Origin: a virus
Strand: one strand, 5' to 3'
Length of the DNA: 64,000 nt
IMG/VR virus record: IMGVR_UViG_3300027608_000024
Location: 1-64,000 of that record
The translations under genes were made by a program, and so were the position numbers. Shown piece by piece: positions 14,889 through 23,334 of this stretch. Position 1 is the first letter of the stretch. Every line of letters starts with the position of its first letter. The notes below the pieces were generated by a model that searched no databases, was not told the origin of the DNA, and saw only the letters and a program-made list of their open reading frames with translations.

Positions 14889-15574
14889 TGGCTCGTAACG
14901 CACTCATTCAACTACGGCGTGATACCGCCGCCAACTGGACCTCAGTTAACCCAACTCTTGCCGCTGGTGAGATGGGATTTGAAACGGATACTGGCAAGTT
15001 AAAGATTGGTACTGGTTCTACTGCCTGGACTTCTTTGCTTTACACTACTGATGCTTCTGACATTACTGGAGCAACCCTTGCGTCTAATGTGGTGTCGTCG
15101 TCTTTAACGAGTGTTGGTACTTTGGGTTCGTTGGCTGTTACGGGTGATATTACTCGTGGCGGTGTTTCGTTACCCCGTGGTGTCATGGCTTTTACTAAAG
15201 CCACAACGTCTGGCTCCATCGGGAATAATGAACAAGTGCAAATAACTGGTTCATCTTTTACCGCTGTCGCAAACCGTTATTACAAAATCACTTATTACGA
15301 GCCGTCAATTGATAGCGCATTTAGCGAAACGGATACTGCTATAGGTAGAATAAGACTCACAAACCTTGCAGGTGCGGTACAACAGACAGCAAAATCGTTT
15401 ATTTGGTATAGTTCAACGCCCGAAGACATGACTTGTGTTGCTGTCACAACTCTCACCGCTGGCACTGTCAACCTCGTTGCTACTTTGGAAGGTACTACTG
15501 GCTTCCCCATCGGTGCAACTCGCAGTGCGACTCAATATGCATTTCTTCTTGTTGAGGACATAGGAGCAGTATAA
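14888..15574 (+). CDS. Tail fibre protein with RRDT/GTG-W adaptor
   Basis: The N-terminus (IQLRRDTAANWTSVNPTLAA, then GEMGFETDTGKLKIGTG and W) is a widespread fibre-attachment module, shared with the product of 16867-18012. The remaining 170 residues are beta-rich, ending in a region (YKITYYEP, AQYAFLLVEDIG) that resembles a fibre tip. TAATG couplings on both sides show co-translation with neighbours. Confidence 0.7.
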   Translation: MARNALIQLRRDTAANWTSVNPTLAAGEMGFETDTGKLKIGTGSTAWTSLLYTTDASDITGATLASNVVSSSLTSVGTLGSLAVTGDITRGGVSLPRGVMAFTKATTSGSIGNNEQVQITGSSFTAVANRYYKITYYEPSIDSAFSETDTAIGRIRLTNLAGAVQQTAKSFIWYSSTPEDMTCVAVTTLTAGTVNLVATLEGTTGFPIGATRSATQYAFLLVEDIGAV

Positions 15575-15723
15575 TGGCAACTAACTTTCCCACAACACTA
15601 GATAGTTTAACCAACCCATCCTCAGGTCAAACATTAAATTCCCCTAGCCATAGTGGGCAACACCCCCGAAGAATGGCAACCCAATATAGTACAACCTACC
15701 GAAACACCCTAGGAGAAGAATAA
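15574..15723 (+). CDS. Truncated fibre-leader peptide (49 aa)
   Basis: The sequence MATNFPTTLDSLTNP, then LNSPSHSGQH, is the conserved start of a common phage fibre protein, which normally continues into a long helical/beta body. Here it diverges after HSGQH and stops at 49 residues. It is coupled at both ends (TAATG), so it is probably translated. It is either a remnant of a fibre gene or a minimal adaptor. Confidence 0.5.
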   Translation: MATNFPTTLDSLTNPSSGQTLNSPSHSGQHPRRMATQYSTTYRNTLGEE

Positions 15724-15875
15724 TGTCCAATGTACAACTAGATGTCAACAAGATTGTTGAATCCCTCGTAAATCAGATTTCACAGCAGGCCCAGCGTATC
15801 GCTGTCCTAGAGGCTACAATTGATGCTATACAGAAAACCCCTCAGGAGGAATCTCATGTTGTCAACCCAAAATAA
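15723..15875 (+). CDS. Small coiled-coil protein (50 aa)
   Basis: MSNVQLDVNKIVESLVNQIS, then QQAQRIAVLEATIDAIQ, gives a regular heptad pattern, suggesting a trimeric or dimeric coil. The 3' end contains the AGGAGGA site and overlaps the start of the holin candidate at 15856 by 20 bp. It may be a fibre chaperone or a holin partner; no family is recognised. Confidence 0.5.
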   Translation: MSNVQLDVNKIVESLVNQISQQAQRIAVLEATIDAIQKTPQEESHVVNPK

Positions 15876-16044
15876 AGCTTTAATTGCTTCTTATGCACGT
15901 AGCGTACTTGGCGCTGGTGTAGCTACCTATACCGCTACGCAAGACTGGAAACTGACCCTTAATGCTCTTTGGGCCGCGGCTATCCCCGTAGTTATGCGTT
16001 TCCTCAACCCCGGTGACACTTCTTTTGGTAAAGGCGCCAAATGA
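15856..16044 (+). CDS. Holin candidate
   Basis: A 62-residue protein with a hydrophobic region (ALIASYARSVLGAGVATYTA) and a second one (LTLNALWAAAIPVVMRFL) ending in NPGDTSFGKGAK. The ending matches small holin-like proteins next to endolysins in aquatic phages. ATG 15856 follows AGGAGGA. It overlaps the endolysin start by 4 bp (ATGA), which favours a paired lysis cassette: this protein would permeabilise the membrane to release the endolysin. Confidence 0.6.
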   Translation: MLSTQNKALIASYARSVLGAGVATYTATQDWKLTLNALWAAAIPVVMRFLNPGDTSFGKGAK

Positions 16045-16853
16045 GCCTTCCCTTTATCAAACTTGTAGTCCCTACCGCCCTTAAGCCATACAAGAATGGG
16101 CAGTTGCCAGCAAACCTTTTAGCCAGGGTTAAGACGGGTGGCCAGATGTACGCACCAGTAGCTGCTGAGTTCAACAAAATGTACGACGCAGCACTTGCTG
16201 CTGGTATCAAGTTAAAGAACGTTGGTGACTACCGCTCATTCCAGGGTCAGTTGACAATGTTTATGGATCGTTATGTAACAACTGATACTGGTACCGGTGT
16301 AACCCGTCAATATGAAGGTAAGACCTGGTGGTTGAAGAAGGGTAAAGCTCCTTCGGCTGCGCCAGATCCAACTGGCCTTAAGGGTTCTAACCACGGTTGG
16401 GGACTTGCCATTGACCTTGGTTATGATCAGGGTGGTAAGACTGCATCATTTGGTGTAAACGTTCCTGCTTTCCAATGGATGTGCGCTAACGCCCCCAAGT
16501 ATGGTTTCTACCTTCAGGGCAATAATCCTGCCTCTAAAGAGTTTGAAGCTTGGCACTGGCAGTACGCCCTTGGTGACGCTTCTCCTGATGGTTCAGTACA
16601 GGCTGCTCCAGCAGCAGCCCCAGCCGCTCCAGCACCTGCTGGCGGTGGCATGAAGTTTGATTACCCAGGAACTCCTATTGCCCTAGGTTCTAAGGGACCA
16701 GGTGCCGCACTTGTCCAGGCAATCATTGGAGCAAAAGCAGATGGCGATTTTGGCCCTAAGTCTGTTGCTTCACTCAAAGCATGGCAGACAGCAAATGGAC
16801 TAACTGCGGATGGTTCTGTTGGTCCTGTAACATGGAAGAAGATGTTCGGCTGA
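16041..16853 (+). CDS. Endolysin: M15 peptidase plus peptidoglycan-binding domain
   Basis: Residues 30-180 form a VanY/M15 D-Ala-D-Ala carboxypeptidase domain. The zinc ligands are visible as SNHGWGLAIDLG (His118, Asp125) and AWHWQYA (His172). An Ala/Pro-rich linker (188-200) leads to a C-terminal peptidoglycan-binding domain (residues 210-270, with ADGDFGPKSVASLKAWQ and GSVGPVTWKKM). It cleaves peptide cross-bridges or stems of the wall at the end of infection. There is no signal peptide, so export depends on a holin. Confidence 0.88.
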   Translation: MSLPFIKLVVPTALKPYKNGQLPANLLARVKTGGQMYAPVAAEFNKMYDAALAAGIKLKNVGDYRSFQGQLTMFMDRYVTTDTGTGVTRQYEGKTWWLKKGKAPSAAPDPTGLKGSNHGWGLAIDLGYDQGGKTASFGVNVPAFQWMCANAPKYGFYLQGNNPASKEFEAWHWQYALGDASPDGSVQAAPAAAPAAPAPAGGGMKFDYPGTPIALGSKGPGAALVQAIIGAKADGDFGPKSVASLKAWQTANGLTADGSVGPVTWKKMFG

Positions 16854-16866
16854 TAAGGAGCCCTTA

Positions 16867-18012
16867 ATGGCTGTTAGAATTCAATTTAGGCGTGGTACCG
16901 ACACAGAGTGGTCCACGTCAAATCCCATCCTTGCCCTAGGTGAACTGGGGTACGAAAGCACAAACAAGATCATTAAGTTTGGCGATGGTACAACTGCATG
17001 GAATACCCTTCCTGTTGCTGCAGCGGGTGACATTACATCTGTTGTTGCTGGTACTGGTCTTACCGGAGGCGCTACCTCAGGTGTGGCTACCCTTAACTTG
17101 GACACAAGTATCGTTTTAACAGCCGCAAGTATTGAAGCTAAAGGCGACTTGTTGGTTGGTACTGCAGATAATACATATACCAAGGTTGCCCTCCCAGCAA
17201 GTACTTCATCAGATATCACAAATGGTAAGTCACTAGTTGCTGACTCAACCCAGTCTGCTGGTGTTGCCTGGAAACAGGTAGTACCACCAGGCGTAATTCA
17301 ACAGTACGCAGGCACCACTGCCCCTGATGGTTACCTTTTGTGTAATGGTGCTTCATTCTCAAGTGGTGTTTATGGGGCGCTTGCTACTGTTGTAGGTGAC
17401 ACCTACGGCACGCACTCAGGAACTACTTACTATCTCCCAAACTTGCAGACACGAGTTCCAGTAGGAAAAGCTGCTTCTGGCACTTTTGCTACCCTTGGTG
17501 CTACCGGTGGAGCAGAAACTGTATCTTTAAGCGAAGCACAAATGCCCCCGCACACACATGGTATGTCTGCCCACACCCACGGTATGGGTAACCACCGCCA
17601 CTACATTGGCCATGGTCACTACCATAACATTACGGCGTCAGACTCTGGGCATCAACACCCAGCATCTAGCCCTATTATAAACAATAATGATCAACCAGGG
17701 TATTTCTATACACGTCGTGGGACTGCTGGAATAAACTACGACTGGTCGAGTGCAAACCTTGTCCGTTGGGACGCTTATCAGTACCCAGGAACAAGTACCG
17801 CATCAGCTAACGTGTCTATTTCTGGTAATGTAACTGACTCAACCACCAACTCTGGAACTCCAATTGCATCTGGAAGTGCCGCAGCAAACAACAATACTGA
17901 CGCACCAAATGGTACTGGGCTTACAGCAAGTACTGGTGGTACCTCAGGAACAGTAGTTGCACATAACAACTTGCAACCTTATATAGTTCTTAATTACATT
18001 ATTAAAACCTGA
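16867..18012 (+). CDS. Tail fibre with collar domain
   Basis: Residues 3-50 repeat the RRGT...EWSTSNP...GELGYES adaptor of the 14888 gene. Residues 138-200 form a phage tail collar domain (IQQYAGTTAPDGYLLCNGAS, then YYLPNLQTRVPVG). A His-rich stretch follows (PPHTHGMSAHTHGMGNHRHY), as in T4 gp12-like metal-threaded fibres where histidines bind metal along the trimer axis. It is likely a short tail fibre or receptor-binding tip. Confidence 0.8.
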   Translation: MAVRIQFRRGTDTEWSTSNPILALGELGYESTNKIIKFGDGTTAWNTLPVAAAGDITSVVAGTGLTGGATSGVATLNLDTSIVLTAASIEAKGDLLVGTADNTYTKVALPASTSSDITNGKSLVADSTQSAGVAWKQVVPPGVIQQYAGTTAPDGYLLCNGASFSSGVYGALATVVGDTYGTHSGTTYYLPNLQTRVPVGKAASGTFATLGATGGAETVSLSEAQMPPHTHGMSAHTHGMGNHRHYIGHGHYHNITASDSGHQHPASSPIINNNDQPGYFYTRRGTAGINYDWSSANLVRWDAYQYPGTSTASANVSISGNVTDSTTNSGTPIASGSAAANNNTDAPNGTGLTASTGGTSGTVVAHNNLQPYIVLNYIIKT

Positions 18013-18027
18013 TTATAAGGAGTACAA

Positions 18028-18759
18028 GTGGCGCGCAAAAAGCTCGACCTTACTGGCGCACTAGAAGAAATCCTTCAAAGAGAACAAGAGGCTCAAAGGC
18101 TTTTTGAAGAGAGTGGTAGGCGCGAACAACTGTTTCGTTCTGAAGAAGAACGTGCAGATGACGAGGCGCTTCTAGAGATAGAACCAGAAACTCTTGACAC
18201 TCCTGAATCTAAAACACCAGAAATTCCAGATCCTTCTGAAGTGATACGCATAGGGCAATCGAACAACAGTTCAAGATCCACAAGTAGGCCGGATGACGCA
18301 TTTAGGCACGGAGATGATTACTACCTAGGTGGTTCACGCACATCCACACGTGTCCAAGGTATCCAATGGATTCCAACAACTTATATAAGCGACAGTATCC
18401 CAGCAATTGACAACCCGTTAGAAAATAGCAAAGCAATGATGTACGGTTTTGACGCTGGAGCTTTTGAAACTGGTGTATTTGGTGACATACTTGTTGCTTT
18501 TGCACGACCATCAAAAGCTCAAAGTCACGCTATTTATGTGTTTTCAGGTAACAGCAAGAGTCAATGGGATTCATTTAGTAATTCTCCCTCTCTTGGAAGA
18601 TCCGTTAAAATTTTATCTGGCGGAAGATTATTGCAAGACGGAGATGAAGCTAGGTATAAAGAGCTACATAAAGCAACAGATACAAAAGATGCATGGGAAG
18701 ACTGGTTATTTGACTATGAAGAATTCCGTAGCATAAGAGCAGGAAACTCTAGGGAATAA
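18028..18759 (+). CDS. Acidic protein with KTSC-like C-terminal domain
   Basis: The GTG start at 18028 follows AAGGAGTACAA. Residues 1-65 are a charged coiled coil (LEEILQREQEAQRLFEES). Residues 66-100 are disordered. The C-terminal half (GIQWIPT, ILVAFARPSKAQSHAIYVFS, WDSFSNSPSLGRSVK) resembles a KTSC domain. It lies between the fibres and the large terminase and starts a coupled run (ATG overlaps). The role is unknown; possibly small terminase-like or a morphogenesis factor (weak). Confidence 0.5.
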   Translation: MARKKLDLTGALEEILQREQEAQRLFEESGRREQLFRSEEERADDEALLEIEPETLDTPESKTPEIPDPSEVIRIGQSNNSSRSTSRPDDAFRHGDDYYLGGSRTSTRVQGIQWIPTTYISDSIPAIDNPLENSKAMMYGFDAGAFETGVFGDILVAFARPSKAQSHAIYVFSGNSKSQWDSFSNSPSLGRSVKILSGGRLLQDGDEARYKELHKATDTKDAWEDWLFDYEEFRSIRAGNSRE

Positions 18760-19025
18760 TGAACAACTTGTACAAAATTGGTAAAGTTTATTGGATACTA
18801 AGGGACACAGGAATATCAAAAGACAAATTATTGTCAACTGGTTTTATGCGCCAAACCTCTGCCCCCTATGCAACTGGTAAAGGTATTCAAATACGCATTA
18901 AAAAGTATGTTTTTCAAATTGGGTTGTGTTCTACACCCAAAACCCTTGCAGACGAAGAGGGCTTGCTGTACGCTGTGCAGGGTCGCATACTGGATACACC
19001 ACCTGGGGAAATTGGAGATTGGTAA
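18759..19025 (+). CDS. Hypothetical protein (88 aa)
   Basis: No family recognised. It is basic in the middle (GKGIQIRIKKYVFQIGL), with an alternating strand pattern, and ends in TPPGEIGDW. It overlaps the genes on both sides by one base (TAATG), so it is part of the packaging operon. It has no cysteine pair or catalytic motif that I can see. Confidence 0.55.
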   Translation: MNNLYKIGKVYWILRDTGISKDKLLSTGFMRQTSAPYATGKGIQIRIKKYVFQIGLCSTPKTLADEEGLLYAVQGRILDTPPGEIGDW

Positions 19026-19255
19026 TGAAACTGTTCATTAAAAAACAAGCTGAAGAAAAGTTTAAGGGTTCTTCTATTCCTCGTGTCTCTAACATGGAAA
19101 CACAACAGCTAAAGAACTGGTTTAATACCACCATTATGCATCTTGGTGAAGCATATGACTCTTGGCGCTATAAAGACGCACCTGACGAGGTATCACAAAT
19201 TATTACAATGTTAGATGAGATCTGGAAAGAATTGCAGTCCAGAAGTGATAAATGA
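19025..19255 (+). CDS. Hypothetical helical protein upstream of terminase (76 aa)
   Basis: Start ATG 19025 (MKLFIKKQAEEKFKG) in TAATG. The protein is mostly helical (METQQLKNWFNTTIMHLGEA, then EVSQIITMLDEIWKELQ). Its size and position directly before terL are those of a small terminase or terminase accessory protein, but no HTH is clear. Its 3' end overlaps the terminase start. Confidence 0.5.
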   Translation: MKLFIKKQAEEKFKGSSIPRVSNMETQQLKNWFNTTIMHLGEAYDSWRYKDAPDEVSQIITMLDEIWKELQSRSDK

Positions 19256-20825
19256 ATTAACAGTTGAAGAACAACTTAATGAAGAACAAGAGCAGGGACT
19301 TGATGACTCCAATGAGTTAGACGAAACTTCTGCGGAATTCATTGATCAGTTAGTTTTAAAGCTCATTTTGTTTACAGAAGAGTTTTGTAATATCAAGCTA
19401 TTCCCATACCAAGTTCCAATTGCCTACCGAATTATTGAGTCAATTGTTCTGGGTGATGGTGAAGAAATGACCCTAGTGGCTACTCGTCAGTCCGGTAAGT
19501 CTGAGGTTCTTTCTAATGTTATGGCCTCTATGATGGTTATCCTACCTAAGCTTTCCAAGGTATATCCCACATGGTTAGACAAGTTTGAAAAAGGCTTTTG
19601 GTGTGGTGTTTTTGCCCCTGTTGAAGATCAGGCAGACACGGTGTTTAGCCGTATTGTCAACAAGCTAACTAGTGACCATGCTATGGATTTCTTACTTGAC
19701 CCAGAGATTGACGACAAAGCCACTTCAGGCGGTGCACGTGGTAAGGGCCGTATTATTAGCCTCAAACACTCTGGCTCGCTTTGCCGTATGCAGACTTGTA
19801 ACCCTAAGGCAAAGATTGAATCTAAGACTTACCACTTTGTCATGATTGACGAAGCTCAAGAAGCTGACGAATTCATGATTGCAAAGTCAATCAAACCAAT
19901 GTTGGCGTTCAACAACGGTTCAATTGTCCTTACTGGCACCGCTACTAGGAATAAGTCTTATTTCTATAAGATGATCCAGTACAACAAAAGACGAGATATC
20001 AATGGAAAGCGTAACCATCGTCAGGCTCACTTTGAGTATGACCATCGCGTAGCTTCAAAGTACAACGATAATTACGCCAAGTTTATTTCTAAAGAAAAAG
20101 TACGTATTGGCGAAGACTCTGATGAGTTCCAGATGTCCTACTGTAATAAGTGGATTTTAGAAAAAGGTATGTTTGTCACTGACGAGCGCCTATCCCAAAT
20201 GTACGACGCATCAATGCCTATTGTTAAACAGTGGTGGAGAACACCTATTGTGGCTGGTATTGACGTTGCCCGTACTAATGACTCTACTGTTGTAACGGCA
20301 GTGTGGGTTGACTGGGACCATCCAGATGGGTTTGGGTTCTACGAACACCGAATTCTCAACTGGTTAGAAATCAACAACACTGAATGGGAACAGCAGTACT
20401 TTGAGATCGTTGACTTTTTGCGTAACTATGATGTTTACAGAGTAGGCATTGATGCTCAGGGTGTGGGTGGAGCTGTTACAGAACGTCTACAGATCCTGTT
20501 ACCCCATATTGAGGTTACAGCCGTGTCGTCTGATGCTAAGACCCAGAATGAGCGTTGGGTTCATTTGACTGAACTAATCCAGCGTAATCAACTGGTTGTT
20601 CCAGGGCACTCTAAAGCAAGGCGTACTAGGAACTGGAAGAAGTTTAACCAGCAGATGTCGGACCTAGAAAAGGTTTACCGAGGACCTTACCTTTTGGCTG
20701 CCGCCCCAGACGAACGTGGGGCCTTTGACGACTACCCAGACTCCCTGGCCATAGCATGCTCCCTATCTGTAACTGATACAATGCCTACTATCACTGTTAG
20801 TGAGTCACCCTTCTTCGGACGGTGA
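19215..20825 (+). CDS. terL: Terminase large subunit
   Basis: DNA-packaging motor with an ATPase and a nuclease domain. Walker A is ATRQSGKSE near residue 90, and Walker B is HFVMIDEAQE near 208. The nuclease acidic residues are in AGIDVARTNDSTVV (near 347), RVGIDAQGVGG (near 412) and DDYPDSLAIA (near 505), the three-Asp pattern of RNase H-like terminases. The length is 536 residues. Start choice is uncertain: ATG 19215 and GTG 19245 both overlap the previous gene and neither has a strong Shine-Dalgarno site. Confidence 0.9.
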   Translation: MRSGKNCSPEVINELTVEEQLNEEQEQGLDDSNELDETSAEFIDQLVLKLILFTEEFCNIKLFPYQVPIAYRIIESIVLGDGEEMTLVATRQSGKSEVLSNVMASMMVILPKLSKVYPTWLDKFEKGFWCGVFAPVEDQADTVFSRIVNKLTSDHAMDFLLDPEIDDKATSGGARGKGRIISLKHSGSLCRMQTCNPKAKIESKTYHFVMIDEAQEADEFMIAKSIKPMLAFNNGSIVLTGTATRNKSYFYKMIQYNKRRDINGKRNHRQAHFEYDHRVASKYNDNYAKFISKEKVRIGEDSDEFQMSYCNKWILEKGMFVTDERLSQMYDASMPIVKQWWRTPIVAGIDVARTNDSTVVTAVWVDWDHPDGFGFYEHRILNWLEINNTEWEQQYFEIVDFLRNYDVYRVGIDAQGVGGAVTERLQILLPHIEVTAVSSDAKTQNERWVHLTELIQRNQLVVPGHSKARRTRNWKKFNQQMSDLEKVYRGPYLLAAAPDERGAFDDYPDSLAIACSLSVTDTMPTITVSESPFFGR

Positions 20826-20828
20826 TAA

Positions 20829-20841
20829 AAAGTGGTAATAT
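20829..20841 (+). promoter_or_regulatory. Candidate promoter element AAAGTGGTAATAT
   Basis: This exact 13-mer recurs at 61339-61351. In each case it lies 33-36 nt upstream of an ATG that begins a new transcript block, and a related GAGTAATAT precedes 2670. TAATAT may be the -10 element. Chance repeats of this length exist in 64 kb, so position is the main support. Confidence 0.3.
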
Positions 20842-20877
20842 TTAAAAAAGAAATGAGTATTCCTTAGGAGGATACAT

Positions 20878-21279
20878 ATGCAGGTAGCTCCCAACCCCAT
20901 GTTCCCAGAAACCGGAATGGCAACTTTTGAGCGTACGTACGCTCCTAGTATGCCCGGCAACCGTGGACCTCTTCGTTTTGAAGAAGGTATTGCAACTGAC
21001 ACCGATGTCCCGTACGACTTTGGTGTAGGTGCCTACGAAGACACCGCTCCGGCCCCTGGCCGCAGCAACCACAACAACCCAGAAATGTTCTACAAGTACG
21101 CCGAAGAGACCATGCGTGAGCGCGCTCATGTTGGTTCGTCGTCTTGGATTGAAGCACCAGCAATGCTTGGTGATTTTGTTCAAGGAACGATGTCTGGTGA
21201 AGGCATGCCTACTTTTGAGTATGCATTTGGATCGGGTGGCTACATGAAGCGCCCGAATCCGACAGTCGTCTATGACTGA
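20878..21279 (+). CDS. Hypothetical protein, probably well expressed
   Basis: A 133-residue protein of unknown function, rich in Pro, Gly, Met and Tyr and probably with little hydrophobic core (PMFPETGMATFERTYAPSMP; ends YMKRPNPTVVYD). It has a near-perfect TAGGAGG site, its own candidate promoter and a strong terminator right after, and uses C-ending codons like the capsid gene. These point to a separate, abundant transcript. It is a candidate minor virion protein located between terminase and portal. Confidence 0.65.
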   Translation: MQVAPNPMFPETGMATFERTYAPSMPGNRGPLRFEEGIATDTDVPYDFGVGAYEDTAPAPGRSNHNNPEMFYKYAEETMRERAHVGSSSWIEAPAMLGDFVQGTMSGEGMPTFEYAFGSGGYMKRPNPTVVYD

Positions 21280-21318
21280 TCGCGCCTATCTGTAAACTTA
21301 TCTGTTTACACTAGGGAG

Positions 21319-21348
21319 AAAAGACGGGGGTAATTCCCCGTCTTTTTT
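21319..21348 (+). terminator. Rho-independent terminator
   Basis: AAAAGACGGGG (21319-21329) pairs perfectly with CCCCGTCTTTT (21336-21346) across a 6-nt loop, followed by more T. It ends the transcript of the 20878-21279 gene. Confidence 0.85.
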
Positions 21349-21406
21349 GTATCCCGTAATCAAGAGTCTTTGGTAGAGTTCATGTCTCAACAACTCAGGA
21401 GAAGCT

Positions 21407-21577
21407 ATGACTGCCAACGATTACCACTCAATTCTTAACTACCTTTCACGTGTTTCTGTGCGTGGATTTGCTGATGAAGACGAACTGGTAAATCTTATGA
21501 ATAAGGTTAAGAAACACATTAACCGCACAAACAAAAGCAATAACGTGTATACTGACGCAAGCACTAAAGCTGCTTAA
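21407..21577 (+). CDS. Small helical protein (56 aa)
   Basis: ATG 21407 follows CAGGAGAAGCT. The peptide (DYHSILNYLSRVSVRGFADE, then LVNLMNKVKKHINR) is two amphipathic helices with a basic second helix. No family is recognised. It begins the transcript that leads into the HTH protein, phosphoesterase and portal. Confidence 0.5.
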   Translation: MTANDYHSILNYLSRVSVRGFADEDELVNLMNKVKKHINRTNKSNNVYTDASTKAA

Positions 21578-21601
21578 TTAAGTCACCACTAGGAGCACAA
21601 C

Positions 21602-21877
21602 ATGGAGCAAAAGTCATCACTGGTTGATGACCTGGTGTCGCCTAAAACCCATAATTCTAAATTAGATTGTGGGTTAACTAAGATCCGTACTCAAATGGAT
21701 GAAGAAGCTGCTGAAGCTTTGGATAAAGCAATTGAGATGATCAGGCATGACGCTGGTTCAGGAAGGTCTAAGGTTTATTCTTGCGAATGGCTTACAGACG
21801 TTCTTCGTAAGCACAAATATGACATAAGTTCAAGTACCGTTGCAAGACATGTAGCAAAGAGGTGTAGATGTGAGTGA
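21602..21877 (+). CDS. Small HTH DNA-binding protein
   Basis: A 91-residue protein whose C-terminal part (YSCEWLTDVLRKHKYDISSS, then TVARHVAKRCRCE) is an HTH with recognition helix SSSTVARHVAKR. I recognise the pattern from actinophage proteins encoded directly before a calcineurin-like phosphoesterase. The Cys residues at the end could bind zinc. It may be a small terminase subunit or a regulator. It overlaps the next gene by 8 bp. Confidence 0.6.
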   Translation: MEQKSSLVDDLVSPKTHNSKLDCGLTKIRTQMDEEAAEALDKAIEMIRHDAGSGRSKVYSCEWLTDVLRKHKYDISSSTVARHVAKRCRCE

Positions 21878-23006
21878 CCTGGCCAAAGACTTAGGTAACA
21901 CCAAGTACGCATTAGGAAGAATTGCTGAGCTTTTAAAGCGCAACGATATTGATGTTGACGAAATTGGAGGTGTAAAGAAAGTCTCCCTGTACCAGTCACT
22001 TACAAAGAATGAAGCCGGCGAAGCTGAGATCCATGACCTAATGGGTATTCAGTTCTCTCCAGCCTTTGAGAGCGGGCCACAATGGCCTGTAATCCAACAG
22101 GGGCCTTCAGTAAAGCTTCCAGTTGTAAAGGTTAAGCCAAGCGTTGCAAATGATTACCAAAAGTGTGTAATCCTTCCAGACATGCAAATTGGTTATTTCC
22201 GAGATGCAAATGGAACTTTGGTTCCCACCCAGGATGAAAGCGCCCTAGAAATATCTATGGCAATTATTAAGTCAGTTAACCCTGATTTGATTGTCATGGT
22301 TGGCGACAACCTAGACTTCCCTGAGTTTGGTAAGTACAGGTTAAGCCCAAGCTACGCCCTTACTACTCAAGCCGCAATTGACAGGGCAACTACTTTGTGT
22401 GCACAACTACGAGCAATTGCCCCTCAGGCACGTATTGTCTGGTTGGCTGGAAACCATGAGGAAAGGTTAGTTAACTATGTACTTGACAACGCAAAAGCTT
22501 CGTTTGGCCTCAAGAGGGGTAACACCCCTGAAAGTTGGCCTGTACTTAGTATCCCTTATCTCTGCCGCTTCGCTGATTTTGGCGTGGAGTTTGTACCGGG
22601 CTATCCAGCTGGACAATTTTGGATCAACCAAAGGCTCAGGGTTATCCACGGCACAAAAGTACGGAGTAACGGGTCGACAGCGCACGCCTACCTTGGGTCA
22701 GAAAAAACGTCTGTCATTTACGGACACATCCACAGGCGTGAATGGGCTGAACGGTCCCGTGACGATTGGGATGGCGCAAAGACCATCATGGCCGCATCCC
22801 CTGGTACGTTGGCCCGCTGTGACGGAGCCGTCCCAAGCACCAAGGGGGCGCTCGACCTGGACGGTCGACCTATGACCATTGTGGAGGACTGGCAGCAAGG
22901 GATTGCTGTCGTTACCTACCAGCCTGGTGAGGGTGAGTTCTGGTATGAACAGGTCCCGTTCCATAGCGGATGCGCTATGTATCATGGTAAATTGTACAAA
23001 TCATAA
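21870..23006 (+). CDS. Calcineurin-like metallophosphoesterase
   Basis: Starts at GTG 21870 (MSDLAKDLG). The N-terminal 95 residues include a helical region that may bind DNA. The catalytic domain has the di-metal motifs in order: ILPDMQIGYF (near 102), MVGDNLDF (near 146), WLAGNHEERL (near 194), RVIHGTKV (near 257) and IYGHIHRREW (near 285). The first motif has DMQ rather than DxH, as in some phage members. Likely activities are nuclease or phosphatase, comparable with SbcD-like enzymes. Its place before the portal gene is unusual. Confidence 0.8.
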   Translation: MSDLAKDLGNTKYALGRIAELLKRNDIDVDEIGGVKKVSLYQSLTKNEAGEAEIHDLMGIQFSPAFESGPQWPVIQQGPSVKLPVVKVKPSVANDYQKCVILPDMQIGYFRDANGTLVPTQDESALEISMAIIKSVNPDLIVMVGDNLDFPEFGKYRLSPSYALTTQAAIDRATTLCAQLRAIAPQARIVWLAGNHEERLVNYVLDNAKASFGLKRGNTPESWPVLSIPYLCRFADFGVEFVPGYPAGQFWINQRLRVIHGTKVRSNGSTAHAYLGSEKTSVIYGHIHRREWAERSRDDWDGAKTIMAASPGTLARCDGAVPSTKGALDLDGRPMTIVEDWQQGIAVVTYQPGEGEFWYEQVPFHSGCAMYHGKLYKS

Positions 23007-23022
23007 CTAGTACAATGTCATT

Positions 23023-23334
23023 ATGACCTACCCGTACAAATTTGCTGTCGTTGAATGGATTGACGCTTTTGATAGCGATGGTACATGGGTATACAAAGAC
23101 GAATATGAATTTGACCCAGCACTTCCAGTTACTGTTGGTTGGGTTCTTGAAGGGTTACAAGAAGGTTATATAACAATGGTTTCAACTTTTTGTTTGTTTA
23201 AAACTAAGACAGACATGTACAGTAACATGATGCATATCCCGTCTGGAATGGTTAAATCCATAACATACGTTGATATTCCTGATAATATAAGTAAACCTAA
23301 ACGACAAAACAGGGCAAGGTCTAATGCCGATTGA
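23023..23334 (+). CDS. Hypothetical protein (103 aa)
   Basis: An alpha/beta protein with strands (YKFAVVEWIDAF, GYITMVSTFCLF, MVKSITYVDIP) and a basic tail (KPKRQNRARSNAD). No family is recognised. It overlaps the portal gene start by 11 bp, so the two are probably co-translated. The KSITYVDIP segment resembles small phage proteins made of one beta sheet. Confidence 0.55.
   Translation: MTYPYKFAVVEWIDAFDSDGTWVYKDEYEFDPALPVTVGWVLEGLQEGYITMVSTFCLFKTKTDMYSNMMHIPSGMVKSITYVDIPDNISKPKRQNRARSNAD

Noticed and set aside
22642-22650. TTATCCACG, a one-mismatch DnaA box
   Set aside because: It is a single isolated near-match inside the phosphoesterase coding region, without other boxes nearby.
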